This document shows, in pieces, positions 8,534-16,149 of a DNA stretch of 43,721 bases. Numbering within the stretch: the first letter of the stretch is position 1; every line of letters begins with the position of its first letter. A program made the position numbers and the translations under genes. The notes beneath the pieces were generated by a model. It ran no database searches, was not told the origin of the DNA, and was given only the letters and a program-made list of their open reading frames with translations. Source of the DNA: Flavobacteriales bacterium (GTDB taxonomy: Bacteria > Bacteroidota > Bacteroidia > Flavobacteriales > Flavobacteriaceae); contig JALWFE010000047.1 in NCBI GenBank assembly GCA_027039975.1, forward strand, positions 1-43,721, read 5' to 3'.

Positions 8534-8827
8534 TTTGAGTTTCTTCTTCTTTGATTTTTTCTTTGTTTTTTGAATTTCCAAAAGTTTTTTATACCGCCGT
8601 TCGCGGTACCACCACATAAAAGGCCCTAAAATTGTCACACCAATAAACAAAGAAAAAATACCGTAAACGATATCTTTTTGTGTAAATTGCCAATTCCAAG
8701 CAAATACTTTGGATAAAACAATCACAAAAATACCATAGGTAATGCCTGTTATCAAAGAAAATTTAACAATACCTTTTTGTCGGGTTTGTTTCCAATATTC
8801 TAAAAATCTTTTGTCTGTATCTTTCAT
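8531..8827 (-). CDS. Small two-helix membrane protein, unknown function
   Basis: I do not recognise this 98-residue protein. It has a charged N-terminus (KDTDKRFLEYWKQTRQKG), two membrane helices at about residues 20-42 and 53-72, and a very basic C-terminal tail (KKTKKKSKKKK-like composition) expected to stay in the cytoplasm. It precedes the Ca2+/Na+ antiporter on the same strand by 27 bases. Codon use looks like that of its neighbours. Similar small two-helix proteins are common and mostly uncharacterised in this phylum. Confidence 0.65.
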   Translation of the reverse strand: MKDTDKRFLEYWKQTRQKGIVKFSLITGITYGIFVIVLSKVFAWNWQFTQKDIVYGIFSLFIGVTILGPFMWWYRERRYKKLLEIQKTKKKSKKKKLK

Positions 8828-8828
8828 T

Positions 8829-8887
8829 TTGGTTGGTTATTTGATGATATGGTTATTTGGTTATTTGGTTATCTGGTTATTTGGTTT
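8829..8887. repeat. GGTTATTTG / GGTTATCTG simple tandem array
   Basis: About six degenerate copies of a 9-base unit lie just upstream of the two-helix protein gene. The same array recurs at 35541-35612, upstream of the C-terminal transketolase gene. Confidence 0.8.
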
Positions 8888-8891
8888 TATA

Positions 8892-8983
8892 TGTCATTTC
8901 GATCCCTACGAAAGTAGGGAGAGAAATCTATAAGATTGTGATTTCTCCCCGATGAAAGTCGGGATGCCTCCTTCGAAATGACA
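8892..8983. mobile_element. 92-base palindromic element with 11-base terminal inverted repeats
   Basis: TGTCATTTCGA (8892-8902) and TCGAAATGACA (8973-8983) are perfect inverted ends. Inside are three further hairpins: TCCCTAC/GTAGGGA, GAGAAATC/GATTTCTC and CCCGA/TCGGG. The whole can fold into a branched cruciform. It codes for nothing and resembles a MITE or REP-like element. Only one copy is in the window. Confidence 0.7.
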
Positions 8984-9060
8984 GGCCTTGTTATCAAAAT
9001 AATAGCCTTACTTGTTACTAGCTACTTTATACTAATAAGAACTTTACACATTCAACTCAG

Positions 9061-9104
9061 GTCACTGAGCCTGTCGAAGTGCGGTCACTGAGCCTGTCGA
9101 AGTG
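9061..9104. repeat. Two tandem copies of the CACTGAGCCTGTCGAAGTG repeat
   Basis: Two identical 21-base copies begin at 9061 and 9084. Further copies are at 20263-20284, 31654-31675 and 35715-35733. The second copy contains the stop codon of the NadR-like kinase gene. Each copy has short inverted ends (CACT/AGTG). Confidence 0.85.
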
Positions 9105-9687
9105 TAACTTTCGACTTACGCAGCAATTCATCCACATATTTCACCGCTTTTTGCAAGCGTTCTTTTTTACTGCCTTTTAAGATTACATAAGGTTTATTGT
9201 GTTCTTCCAAAGCTCTTTTAAAGGCTTCGAACATTTCTTCGCGTTGGTACGGGCGGTCACGCAAATCATCGGCTTCCCAAGGTACATCGATATAAGTCAA
9301 AAAATATAAATCATATTGATTACGCCGGGCGGCTTCATCCAACAGCGGATCGACATACCCGCCATAATATTCTTTGGAATAGACTTTGGTTTCGAGCAAA
9401 TCGGTATCACAAAACAATACATCGGTAGCTTTTTGTGCCAGTTCATTTTCCAATTTCATCTGTCCGATAGCTATCGGAATTAAATCTTTTTGCTCACAAG
9501 TACGCCGTTCGTTATTCCAAACATTTTGCAAATATTCACGGGCATACTCAGGCACCCAAACCGTATTGTAATACCGCGCTAACTGCCGGGACAAAGTCGT
9601 TTTTCCGGTCGATTCCGGCCCGAATAATACCACCTTGACAACATTCGAAGGTTTCTGTTTTAAAAGTTCTCTGACAGATTCATTCAT
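9085..9687 (-). CDS. NadR-like nicotinamide ribonucleoside kinase / AAA ATPase
   Basis: The protein resembles the kinase domain of NadR, which phosphorylates nicotinamide riboside to NMN. From the ATG at 9685-9687 it has 200 residues. The Walker A motif GPESTGKTT is at 23-31; VPEYAREYL and FCDTDLLETKVYSK follow, as in NadR-type kinases. There is no N-terminal adenylyltransferase domain. This start overlaps the pnuC stop by four bases (ATGA), indicating translational coupling; a longer frame from 9729 would reach into pnuC. The final residues (KVTLRQAQ) are encoded by an interspersed repeat that also supplies the stop codon, so the original C-terminus was probably different. Confidence 0.85.
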   Translation of the reverse strand: MNESVRELLKQKPSNVVKVVLFGPESTGKTTLSRQLARYYNTVWVPEYAREYLQNVWNNERRTCEQKDLIPIAIGQMKLENELAQKATDVLFCDTDLLETKVYSKEYYGGYVDPLLDEAARRNQYDLYFLTYIDVPWEADDLRDRPYQREEMFEAFKRALEEHNKPYVILKGSKKERLQKAVKYVDELLRKSKVTLRQAQ

Positions 9688-10403
9688 TGTTTTATTTGTA
9701 AGTTTTCTTTGGCCATTAATTTTTGCCACTCTTTATAACCTTGGAAGGCTAAAATAAGAAAAATAAAATATTGTATGCCCGTAAATCCGTATCCTTTAAT
9801 AAAATAAAGCGGCACCGACACAATATTAACGGCAATCCAAAAAATCCAGCTTTCCAATTTTTTGTTGGCCATCAACCACATAGCGGCAAAAGCGGCACCG
9901 GTGGTAAAAGTATCGAGAAATGGTGTGATTTTTTTGATTTCAGACAATTTTCCGGTAGATAAATGTTGCCAAGCATACCGGATACTTTCCTTAAAACCTA
10001 ATTCACCGGGCATCACATTATAATGACGATACACCCAAATGACAAACGCCGATGTAAAGATAAAGATACCCAAAGCCCAAAGATAATCTTTAAGTAAACT
10101 TTTGGTAATAGGAATATGTTTATGTGTTTTCTCATCGACAATACGGCTCCAAACCCACCAACCGTAAATACTCATTAAGGTATAATAAATATTGATAATC
10201 AAATCTCCGTACATCTGCCAACGGCTCAACAAATACACATACAAAGCCGTACTGATAATACCCGTTGGATAAACCAAAATGTTTTCCCTCTTGGCATACA
10301 GCACACTGGCAATACCGAATGCCATCGCTATAAATTCAATGACAATATAAATAACCGGCGTATGTTGATATGGTGCGATAAAAAACCGGATAATCTCCTG
10401 CAT
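9684..10403 (-). CDS. pnuC: Nicotinamide riboside transporter PnuC
   Basis: PnuC is an inner-membrane facilitator for nicotinamide riboside. From the ATG at 10401-10403 the product has 239 residues and about seven membrane segments. Typical features are VYPTGIISTALYVYLL near residue 45-60, the WQMYGDLIINIYYTLMSIYG stretch and WWVWSR. The later half has LDTFTTGAAFAAMWLMANKK and an aromatic-rich end. An upstream ATG at 10460 would add 19 residues, but a -7 box lies between the two and family members start near the inner site. It is translationally coupled to the NadR-like kinase, which would trap the imported riboside by phosphorylation. Confidence 0.93.
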   Translation of the reverse strand: MQEIIRFFIAPYQHTPVIYIVIEFIAMAFGIASVLYAKRENILVYPTGIISTALYVYLLSRWQMYGDLIINIYYTLMSIYGWWVWSRIVDEKTHKHIPITKSLLKDYLWALGIFIFTSAFVIWVYRHYNVMPGELGFKESIRYAWQHLSTGKLSEIKKITPFLDTFTTGAAFAAMWLMANKKLESWIFWIAVNIVSVPLYFIKGYGFTGIQYFIFLILAFQGYKEWQKLMAKENLQIKQ

Positions 10404-10418
10404 GGGCAAAATTTGGGT

Positions 10419-10426
10419 CAAAAATA
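10419..10426 (-). promoter_or_regulatory. Putative -7 box for pnuC
   Basis: TATTTTTG on the minus strand ends 15 bases before the preferred pnuC ATG. It implies a very short leader and argues against the longer reading frame. No clear -33 TTG is present. Confidence 0.4.
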
Positions 10427-10543
10427 GGATATTTTTTATGAAAAATAAATTTATATGCATATTTTATCTGGTTAATATTATTTTTAAAAAAATTTTAAAT
10501 AATGATTTTTTTCAAAATTTTACACAAAAAACTCGTTTTTTTT

Positions 10544-10573
10544 TTGCTTCTTAAACAAAAAGTGCTAACTTTG
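10544..10573 (+). promoter_or_regulatory. Bacteroidota promoter (TTG-N19-TAACTTTG)
   Basis: TTG at 10544-10546 and TAACTTTG at 10566-10573 are separated by 19 bases, the consensus spacing. The lipoprotein ATG follows 28 bases after the -7 box. Confidence 0.75.
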
Positions 10574-10601
10574 TTGTATCAACTATAAAATATAGTGTAT
10601 T

Positions 10602-11003
10602 ATGAAAACAAAAAGCAAAAAGTTATTATTATTAGCTGCAGCTGTTGTCATTATGTTAAGTTTTAATAGCTGCAAGAAGTACCCTGACGGCCCATTGTTT
10701 AGTTTAAGGTCTGCAACAGCCCGTTTAGTTGGAAAATGGAAAATAGTTGACGGAATAGATAATGATGATGTTAAAGTGTATTTGATTTTTAAGAAGAGTG
10801 GTGATTTTACAGAAGAAGTCAAATACGGTTCCGACAATTATGAATTAGATGGTGAATGGAAATGGGGCACCGGTAAAAAAACCGTGATCATTGAATTTGA
10901 CGAATCAAGCGATGAAAGCGAATTGACTGTTTTAAGATTAACAAATTCAGAGTTCTGGTTTAAAGACGATGATGACGATGAGTATAAAGCTGAAAAACAG
11001 TAA
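10602..11003 (+). CDS. Lipocalin-like lipoprotein
   Basis: The 133-residue protein has a signal peptide with a basic start (KTKSKK), a hydrophobic stretch (residues 8-20) and a probable lipid-anchored cysteine at residue 24 (NSC). The mature part begins a lipocalin-like fold: LVGKWKIVDGID, then short alternating strands (VYLIFKKSGDFTEE, GEWKWGTGKKTVIIEF, LTVLRLTNSEFWF). This pattern is common in Bacteroidota lipocalin-like lipoproteins of unknown ligand. The tail is acidic (KDDDDDEY). The gene stands alone, with its own consensus promoter and a strong terminator. Function is unknown. Confidence 0.85.
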   Translation: MKTKSKKLLLLAAAVVIMLSFNSCKKYPDGPLFSLRSATARLVGKWKIVDGIDNDDVKVYLIFKKSGDFTEEVKYGSDNYELDGEWKWGTGKKTVIIEFDESSDESELTVLRLTNSEFWFKDDDDDEYKAEKQ

Positions 11004-11030
11004 ATTATTCTTTTATTTCAACTCTTTAAA

Positions 11031-11060
11031 AACGGAGCAAACAATTGCTCCGTTTTTTTT
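11031..11060 (+). terminator. Rho-independent terminator after the lipoprotein gene
   Basis: A perfect 10-base stem AACGGAGCAA (11031-11040) pairs with TTGCTCCGTT (11045-11054) around the loop ACAA. A run of T continues to 11060. It begins 27 bases after the stop. Confidence 0.93.
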
Positions 11061-11108
11061 ATGGTAATTCAAAATATAAAACTACCAATAAGATTTTTTT
11101 CATTAAGA

Positions 11109-11138
11109 TTGAATTTTTTAAAAAAATTATTATATTAG
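11109..11138 (+). promoter_or_regulatory. Putative acs promoter
   Basis: TTG at 11109-11111 is followed 19 bases later by TATATTAG (11131-11138), one mismatch from TAnnTTTG. The acs ATG is 25 bases downstream. Confidence 0.5.
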
Positions 11139-11163
11139 ACTAAAATTAAAAAACTAAAAAATT

Positions 11164-13071
11164 ATGGTACCCAAAATTACAACTCTCAGCGGCTATTTAC
11201 ACGAATATCAAAAAAGTGTTGCCAATCCTGTTGGTTTTTGGTCTAATATTGCCGAAACTTTCTACTGGCGTAAACCTTGGAGCAAAACATTAAGATGGGA
11301 TTTTAACGAACCCAAAGTGGAATGGTTTATTGACGGCAAACTTAACATTACCGAAAATATTTTTGAACGTCATTTATTTTTAAGAGGTAATCAAAAAGCC
11401 ATTATTTGGGAACCCAATGACCCCAATGAAGCTTCAAAATCATACACTTACCGGGAATTGTATGAGCAAGTTAACAAGTTTGCCAACGTCTTGAGAAGTC
11501 TTGGTATCAAAAAAGGCGATCGCGTCGCTATTTATCTGCCGATGATACCCGAACTGGCTATTGCGATGCTTGCATGTGCGCGTATCGGTGCAATTCATTC
11601 CATCGTTTTTGCCGGTTTTTCGGCTAAAGCTTTGGCTGACAGAAATAACGATGCCCAAGCCAAAGTTTTAATCACGGCTGACGGCGGCTACCGCGGTACA
11701 AAAACCATTCCGCTTAAAGAAACTGCCGACGAAGCATTGAAAATGTCGGATTCCGTAGAAAAAATGATTGTAGTCAAACGAACCGGAATGGCTGTTAATA
11801 TGCAAGAAGGCCGTGATTTATGGTGGGATGATTTGATGAAAGATGCCTCACCGGAAGCCGAACCCGAAATAATGGATGCAGAAGATCCATTGTTTATTTT
11901 ATATACCAGCGGTTCTACCGGCAAACCCAAAGGGGTATTGCACACCACCGGTGGCTATATGGTTTATACCGCATATACGTTTAAAAATGTTTTCCAATAC
12001 CGTCCCGGTGACATCCATTTTTGTGCCGCCGATATCGGTTGGATAACAGGGCATTCGTATATCATCTACGGACCTCTGCTCGAAGGAGCCACCAGTGTGA
12101 TGTTTGAAGGTATCCCGACTTATCCCAAGCCCGACCGTTATTGGCAAATCATTGAAAAACACGGTGTTAATGAATTTTACACATCTCCGACAGCCATCCG
12201 TGCTTTGCTGGCCGAAGGCGAATCGTGGGTAGAACCTTACAAAATGCCTACTTTACGGGTTTTGGGAACTGTCGGCGAACCGATTAACGAAGAAGCTTGG
12301 CACTGGTATCACGACCATGTCGGCAAGGGGCGTTGTCCGATAGTGGATACGTGGTGGCAAACCGAAACAGGCGGTATTATGATTAGCCCGCTTGCCGGCA
12401 TTATTCCTACCAAACCGGCTTATGCCACACTGCCTTTGCCCGGTATCCGTCCTGTGATTGTGAACAATGACGGCAAAAAACTTTACGGTAAAAACGTGGA
12501 AGGAAACTTGTGTATTGAATTCCCTTGGCCAGGTATGGCTCGAACGCTTTGGGGCGACCACGAACGTTATAAGCAAGCTTATTTCTCAACTTTCCCCGGC
12601 TTATACTTTACCGGTGATGGCGTCAAACGCGACGAAGACGGTTATTACAGAATATTAGGCCGTATAGACGACGTTATTAACGTATCCGGTCACCGTCTCG
12701 GAACAGCCGAAATTGAAAACGCCTTAAATGAACATCCGCTTGTTGCCGAATCGGCAGTGGTCGGTATGCCGCATCCTATCAAAGGACAAGGTATATATGC
12801 TTATGTCGTGGCACCGGATAAACCTAATGATTTGGATGACGAATTACGCAATTCACTTATCAAAACGGTTGCCAAACTCATCAGTCCCATTGCCAAACCC
12901 GACCAAATCCAATTTGTCAAAGGTCTGCCCAAAACCCGCAGTGGTAAAATCATGCGCCGTATCTTGCGTAAAATCGTGGAAGGTTCTACCGATTTCGGCG
13001 ATACGTCCACTTTGACCAATCCGGAGATTGTTGAGGAACTGATTGAAGGATACAAAACTTTAAATAAGTAA
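11164..13071 (+). CDS. acs: Acetyl-CoA synthetase (AMP-forming)
   Basis: Acs activates acetate to acetyl-CoA through acetyl-AMP, with PPi release. The 635-residue protein belongs to the ANL superfamily and has the normal length. Motifs include the P-loop-like YTSGSTGKPKG near residue 257, DIGWITGHSYIIYGPL, the adenine-binding VDTWWQTETGG, the hinge segment LGRIDDVINVSGHRLGTAEI, and the C-terminal TRSGKIMRR with the catalytic, potentially acetylated Lys595. The gene is monocistronic: a putative promoter lies upstream, and a bidirectional terminator separates it from the convergent greA. Confidence 0.97.
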   Translation: MVPKITTLSGYLHEYQKSVANPVGFWSNIAETFYWRKPWSKTLRWDFNEPKVEWFIDGKLNITENIFERHLFLRGNQKAIIWEPNDPNEASKSYTYRELYEQVNKFANVLRSLGIKKGDRVAIYLPMIPELAIAMLACARIGAIHSIVFAGFSAKALADRNNDAQAKVLITADGGYRGTKTIPLKETADEALKMSDSVEKMIVVKRTGMAVNMQEGRDLWWDDLMKDASPEAEPEIMDAEDPLFILYTSGSTGKPKGVLHTTGGYMVYTAYTFKNVFQYRPGDIHFCAADIGWITGHSYIIYGPLLEGATSVMFEGIPTYPKPDRYWQIIEKHGVNEFYTSPTAIRALLAEGESWVEPYKMPTLRVLGTVGEPINEEAWHWYHDHVGKGRCPIVDTWWQTETGGIMISPLAGIIPTKPAYATLPLPGIRPVIVNNDGKKLYGKNVEGNLCIEFPWPGMARTLWGDHERYKQAYFSTFPGLYFTGDGVKRDEDGYYRILGRIDDVINVSGHRLGTAEIENALNEHPLVAESAVVGMPHPIKGQGIYAYVVAPDKPNDLDDELRNSLIKTVAKLISPIAKPDQIQFVKGLPKTRSGKIMRRILRKIVEGSTDFGDTSTLTNPEIVEELIEGYKTLNK

Positions 13072-13093
13072 CAAATATTTAATTTCTAATAAA

Positions 13094-13121
13094 AAAGCCA
13101 AGGGTAAATCTCCTTGGCTTT
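13094..13121. terminator. Bidirectional terminator between acs and greA
   Basis: The stem AAAGCCAAGG (13094-13103) pairs perfectly with CCTTGGCTTT (13112-13121) around an 8-base loop. On the minus strand it is followed by TTTTTT, serving greA; on the plus strand the trailing T content is weaker, serving acs. Confidence 0.9.
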
Positions 13122-13146
13122 ATTGCGTTTTATTATGAAATTGCTG

Positions 13147-13620
13147 TCATCTGGTAATCTCTAAAATTTCCAATTTTAATTTGCCTGCCGGTACGTCAAT
13201 TTCGACAATATCACCAACAGATTTTCCCAATAAACCTTTACCAATGGGTGATTCAACCGATATTTTACCTTGCTTAAAATCGGCTTCATTAGCTGAAACC
13301 AAAGTATAAGTTTCTTCCTTATTAAATTTTAAATTTTTGATTTTAACGGTAGAAAAAATCAATACTTTGGAAATATCCAAATTTTTATCATCGAGAATAC
13401 GGGCATTAGCCAAAGTCATTTGCAGTTCTTGAATCTTGTTGTTAACCCTTACCTGTTCTTCTTTTGCGGCATGATATTCCGCATTTTCCGACAAATCGCC
13501 TTTATCGCGTGCTTCGGCTATACGTTTGGTGATTGCGGGCATCTCGGTAAATTTCAGATATTCTAATTCTTTCTTTAATTTTTCAAGCCCTTCCGGTGAT
13601 AAATAAACGATATTACTCAT
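13147..13620 (-). CDS. greA: Transcription elongation factor GreA
   Basis: GreA enters the secondary channel of RNA polymerase and stimulates cleavage of backtracked RNA. The 157-residue protein has an N-terminal antiparallel coiled coil (about 1-75) with the acidic tip DKGDLSENAEYHAAKEEQ near residues 39-56. A C-terminal FKBP-like domain ends with SPIGKGLLGKSVGDIVEIDVPAGK. Length is normal. Downstream is a strong terminator. Upstream, a -7 box and a hairpin followed by T-rich sequence lie within the leader and may attenuate transcription. Confidence 0.96.
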   Translation of the reverse strand: MSNIVYLSPEGLEKLKKELEYLKFTEMPAITKRIAEARDKGDLSENAEYHAAKEEQVRVNNKIQELQMTLANARILDDKNLDISKVLIFSTVKIKNLKFNKEETYTLVSANEADFKQGKISVESPIGKGLLGKSVGDIVEIDVPAGKLKLEILEITR

Positions 13621-13652
13621 ATTCGGTTCTTTTTAAAAAATAGTAAAAAATA

Positions 13653-13681
13653 TTTCCCGCCAAAAAAACATCGGCAGGAAA
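13653..13681 (-). promoter_or_regulatory. Hairpin plus U-rich tract in the greA leader (attenuator-like)
   Basis: In the minus-strand RNA, UUUCCUGCC (13681-13673) can pair with GGCGGGAAA (13661-13653), nine pairs with one U-G wobble, around an 11-base loop. The sequence that follows is UAUUUUUUAC. This looks like an intrinsic terminator placed before the greA start, about 33 bases upstream of the ATG. Confidence 0.5.
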
Positions 13682-13688
13682 TTCACGG

Positions 13689-13720
13689 CAAAGATACAAA
13701 ATTTTATATGGGTTTGTCAA
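13689..13720 (-). promoter_or_regulatory. Putative greA promoter
   Basis: On the minus strand TTG (13720-13718) lies 21 bases upstream of TATCTTTG (13696-13689), a perfect TAnnTTTG. Transcription would start close to the first base of the leader hairpin. Confidence 0.55.
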
Positions 13721-13816
13721 GTGATTTTTTTAACTGTTTATTGACTTATTTTCTCACTTCATTTTCCTCAATCATAAGAAATAAAAAAATATTATATTTA
13801 CACAAAATTATAAACA

Positions 13817-14311
13817 ATGATAACTGCCGTTTTTCCCGGATCTTTTGATCCGATTACTTTGGGACACACCGACATAATCAACAGGGCTTTGCCTTTATTT
13901 GACCGGTTGATTATCGCCATCGGTATCAATGTCGATAAGAAATATATGTTTGATACCGACACGCGAGTCAAAATGATTAAAGCGGTTTACGGTAACGAAC
14001 CGAAAATTGAAGTAACCCGGTATTCCGGTTTAACCGTGGATTTTTGTCATAAAAACAAAGTGAATTTTATTTTACGGGGGCTGCGCAATCCGGCGGATTT
14101 TGAATTTGAAAAAGCCATTGCCCAAACCAATAGAAAACTCGGAAATATCGAAACCGTTTTTTTACTTACCGGTCCCGAAACTTCATTTATCAGCAGTAGT
14201 ATCGTCCGTGATATTTTTGATAACGGCGGTGATATTTCAAAATTGGTGCCACAGGAGATTATGCCGATTATTATGCATAAAACCGGTAAGGTAAGAGGTA
14301 ATATAGAGTAG
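13817..14311 (+). CDS. coaD: Phosphopantetheine adenylyltransferase CoaD
   Basis: CoaD transfers AMP from ATP to 4'-phosphopantetheine, the penultimate step of coenzyme A synthesis. The 164-residue protein begins with the nucleotidyltransferase signature FPGSFDPITLGH (residues 5-16, containing the TxGH variant). It also shows RYSGLTVDF, LRGLRNPADFEFE and the ISSSIVRD segment equivalent to the ISST motif. Length is normal. A weak TATATTTA lies 17 bases upstream of the ATG. It diverges from greA and converges on the AAA ATPase gene. Confidence 0.96.
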   Translation: MITAVFPGSFDPITLGHTDIINRALPLFDRLIIAIGINVDKKYMFDTDTRVKMIKAVYGNEPKIEVTRYSGLTVDFCHKNKVNFILRGLRNPADFEFEKAIAQTNRKLGNIETVFLLTGPETSFISSSIVRDIFDNGGDISKLVPQEIMPIIMHKTGKVRGNIE

Positions 14312-14513
14312 TGAATATATACCACAAATGTTTCACCTAAACTTGCAACAGTAATAAGAACGTTTTTTACTTTTTGTTAATACGAGAATAATATTTACAG
14401 CTAAACAATCGCAATCTAATTTTACTGGACTTGATTTTGAGTCTACCAAATCAGCATGTCTTTTGTTATCACCAACATCTTGATTTGATACCGGTTTAAG
14501 CTTACATTATTTT

Positions 14514-14529
14514 TATACTTGCAAGTATA
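14514..14529. repeat. 16-base palindrome TATACTTGCAAGTATA, 3' of the AAA ATPase gene
   Basis: A perfect palindrome followed immediately by a degenerate copy (ATACTTGAAAGT, 14531-14542). A related palindrome, TATACTCAAAAGTATA, lies at the other side of the ATPase gene (15949-15964). Together they bracket the gene. Confidence 0.7.
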
Positions 14530-14547
14530 ATACTTGAAAGTCTAATT

Positions 14548-15930
14548 TTATTTGAAATTTACGAGCAAAATATTTTCTTGCTGCTTTGCATCATCTTTGA
14601 GAGTTTTAGAAAAGTTTGATTTAGAGAATATTGCATAATATATCTGTTTCGGCTCGAAATCAAATTTTAGAATAGATGCTTTTTGTTTTAATTCTTCCAA
14701 TACTTTAAAATTTACCACTCTATTTTGCCATTTACACTCACCAAAAAGCAAAGTTTTATCTTGTCGATTTATTCCTACTACATCTATTTCGGTGTTTTTA
14801 TCCCAAAATCTGCCTTTATGTTCAAAATTTAAACCTGTCAAATATTCTAACTCACTAATTACAATATCTTCAAAAATAAAACTTACAAATCTGTCTAATT
14901 CATTTTGAATGATTTTTAAAACATAGTCTAAATTTCCGGTTTCCAAATAATTACGGTATGGAAAAACAAAACGAAACCAAAATCTGATAAAATTATCGGA
15001 TATGAAATAAAGCCCTTTTTTGCTTTTATGCGGAAATTTTTCTGTAACTGGCACGCGTCTTTCGATAACTTGAAGTTCCGAAAGCACATTTAAGTATTTA
15101 TTTATCGTATTTGGTTTTAATCCTAGGCGTGATGCAATATTGCCCAATTTATGATTGCCTTTTGCAATTGTTTCAAGTATTGAAAAATATGTAATCGGCT
15201 GATTTATCTCTTCTTTCAGCAAAAAAAACGGCTCATTATATAAAAATGAGTTGGAATTCAGGATATTATGCTCAATGTTGAATAATAAGTCTTTGGTCAA
15301 ATCAAGAACTTCCAGATACTTTGGAATACCCCCCGTCACACTGAAAAATTCAATCCGTTTTGTTTGGGATTCTTTATTTTCAAAAAATTTTGAATAATTC
15401 CGGAAACTAATCGGCTTTAAATGCAACTGTCCTGTTCGCCTACCATACAACGGACTTTTGTAATTTAATGCAGTTTTGTACATCATACTGATCAATGACC
15501 CGCTCAAAACAATCATTATATTCAAATTACTTAACAATTCGTCCCAAATTCTTTGCAAAACACTTGGAAATGACGAATTTATCATTGCTAAATACTGAAA
15601 TTCATCAATGATTAAAATTTGTTTTTGCTTAAAATCGGTTATTCTCGTCAAAATCCGGAAGGCTTGTTCCCAATTTGTTATTTCCAAATTTTTAAAAAAA
15701 TCATCATTGGAATTTTGCAAAATGATTTGTTTGAAACGTTCCAATTGTATTTTTTCATTTGTCAAATCTGCGACAAAAAAAACACTTGGCTTGTCTTTTA
15801 CAAATTCTCTTAAAAGAGTGGTTTTACCTACTCTTCGACGTCCATAAATCACAATAAAATTGCTTTTATTTAAAAAATACTGATGGTTCAAATAGTCCAA
15901 TTCTTCTTGTCTGTCAATAAATTTATTCAT
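14548..15930 (-). CDS. STAND-like AAA ATPase with C-terminal DUF234 (PD-(D/E)XK-like) domain
   Basis: The 460-residue protein has three parts. The ATPase domain starts FIDRQEELDYLN and shows Walker A GRRRVGKT (30-37) and Walker B ILIIDE (105-110). A winged-helix segment lies at about 246-292 (LGNIASRLGLKPNTINKYLNVL fits its recognition helix). The C-terminal DUF234-type domain carries a nuclease-like pattern: EYL near 362, EIDVV with Asp383, and ECK with Glu398 and Lys400. Such proteins are common in archaea and Bacteroidota as solo, sporadically distributed genes; their role is not established. The gene stands alone between coaD and a degenerate region, bracketed by palindromes, which suggests horizontal acquisition. 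Confidence 0.85.
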   Translation of the reverse strand: MNKFIDRQEELDYLNHQYFLNKSNFIVIYGRRRVGKTTLLREFVKDKPSVFFVADLTNEKIQLERFKQIILQNSNDDFFKNLEITNWEQAFRILTRITDFKQKQILIIDEFQYLAMINSSFPSVLQRIWDELLSNLNIMIVLSGSLISMMYKTALNYKSPLYGRRTGQLHLKPISFRNYSKFFENKESQTKRIEFFSVTGGIPKYLEVLDLTKDLLFNIEHNILNSNSFLYNEPFFLLKEEINQPITYFSILETIAKGNHKLGNIASRLGLKPNTINKYLNVLSELQVIERRVPVTEKFPHKSKKGLYFISDNFIRFWFRFVFPYRNYLETGNLDYVLKIIQNELDRFVSFIFEDIVISELEYLTGLNFEHKGRFWDKNTEIDVVGINRQDKTLLFGECKWQNRVVNFKVLEELKQKASILKFDFEPKQIYYAIFSKSNFSKTLKDDAKQQENILLVNFK

Positions 15931-15948
15931 TTTTAAACTTTAAATTAT

Positions 15949-15964
15949 TATACTCAAAAGTATA
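15949..15964 (-). promoter_or_regulatory. Palindrome TATACTCAAAAGTATA upstream of the AAA ATPase gene
   Basis: Six-base arms TATACT/AGTATA around CAAA, 19 bases upstream of the ATPase start. A close relative lies just past the gene's end. It may be an operator bound by the protein's own winged-helix domain or the boundary of a mobile unit. Confidence 0.45.
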
Positions 15965-16017
15965 AAATTTTTTTGAAAAATCAAAATTGCAGGATAAAAT
16001 TTGTAAAAAATTGCCCC

Positions 16018-16094
16018 TGCGGAGAAAAAAACGTATTCTTCTTATTATTTACGGAGAATATTTCTAATATTTGTTGCTAATTATACGGAGAATA
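16018..16094. repeat. Three CGGAGAA repeats
   Basis: TGCGGAGAAAA (16018-16028), TACGGAGAATA (16050-16060) and TACGGAGAATA (16084-16094) occur in the AT-rich stretch before the Fic remnant; the last two start 34 bases apart. They may be relics of a control region; no function can be assigned. Confidence 0.4.
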
Positions 16095-16149
16095 AAAATT
16101 TACATATACGAACTAGATAATTGATCCGACTTTATTTAGGACAACAAAA

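Noticed and set aside
10404-10600. Riboswitch upstream of pnuC
   Set aside because: The leader is too short if the -7 box at 10419 is used, and no conserved aptamer elements are seen.
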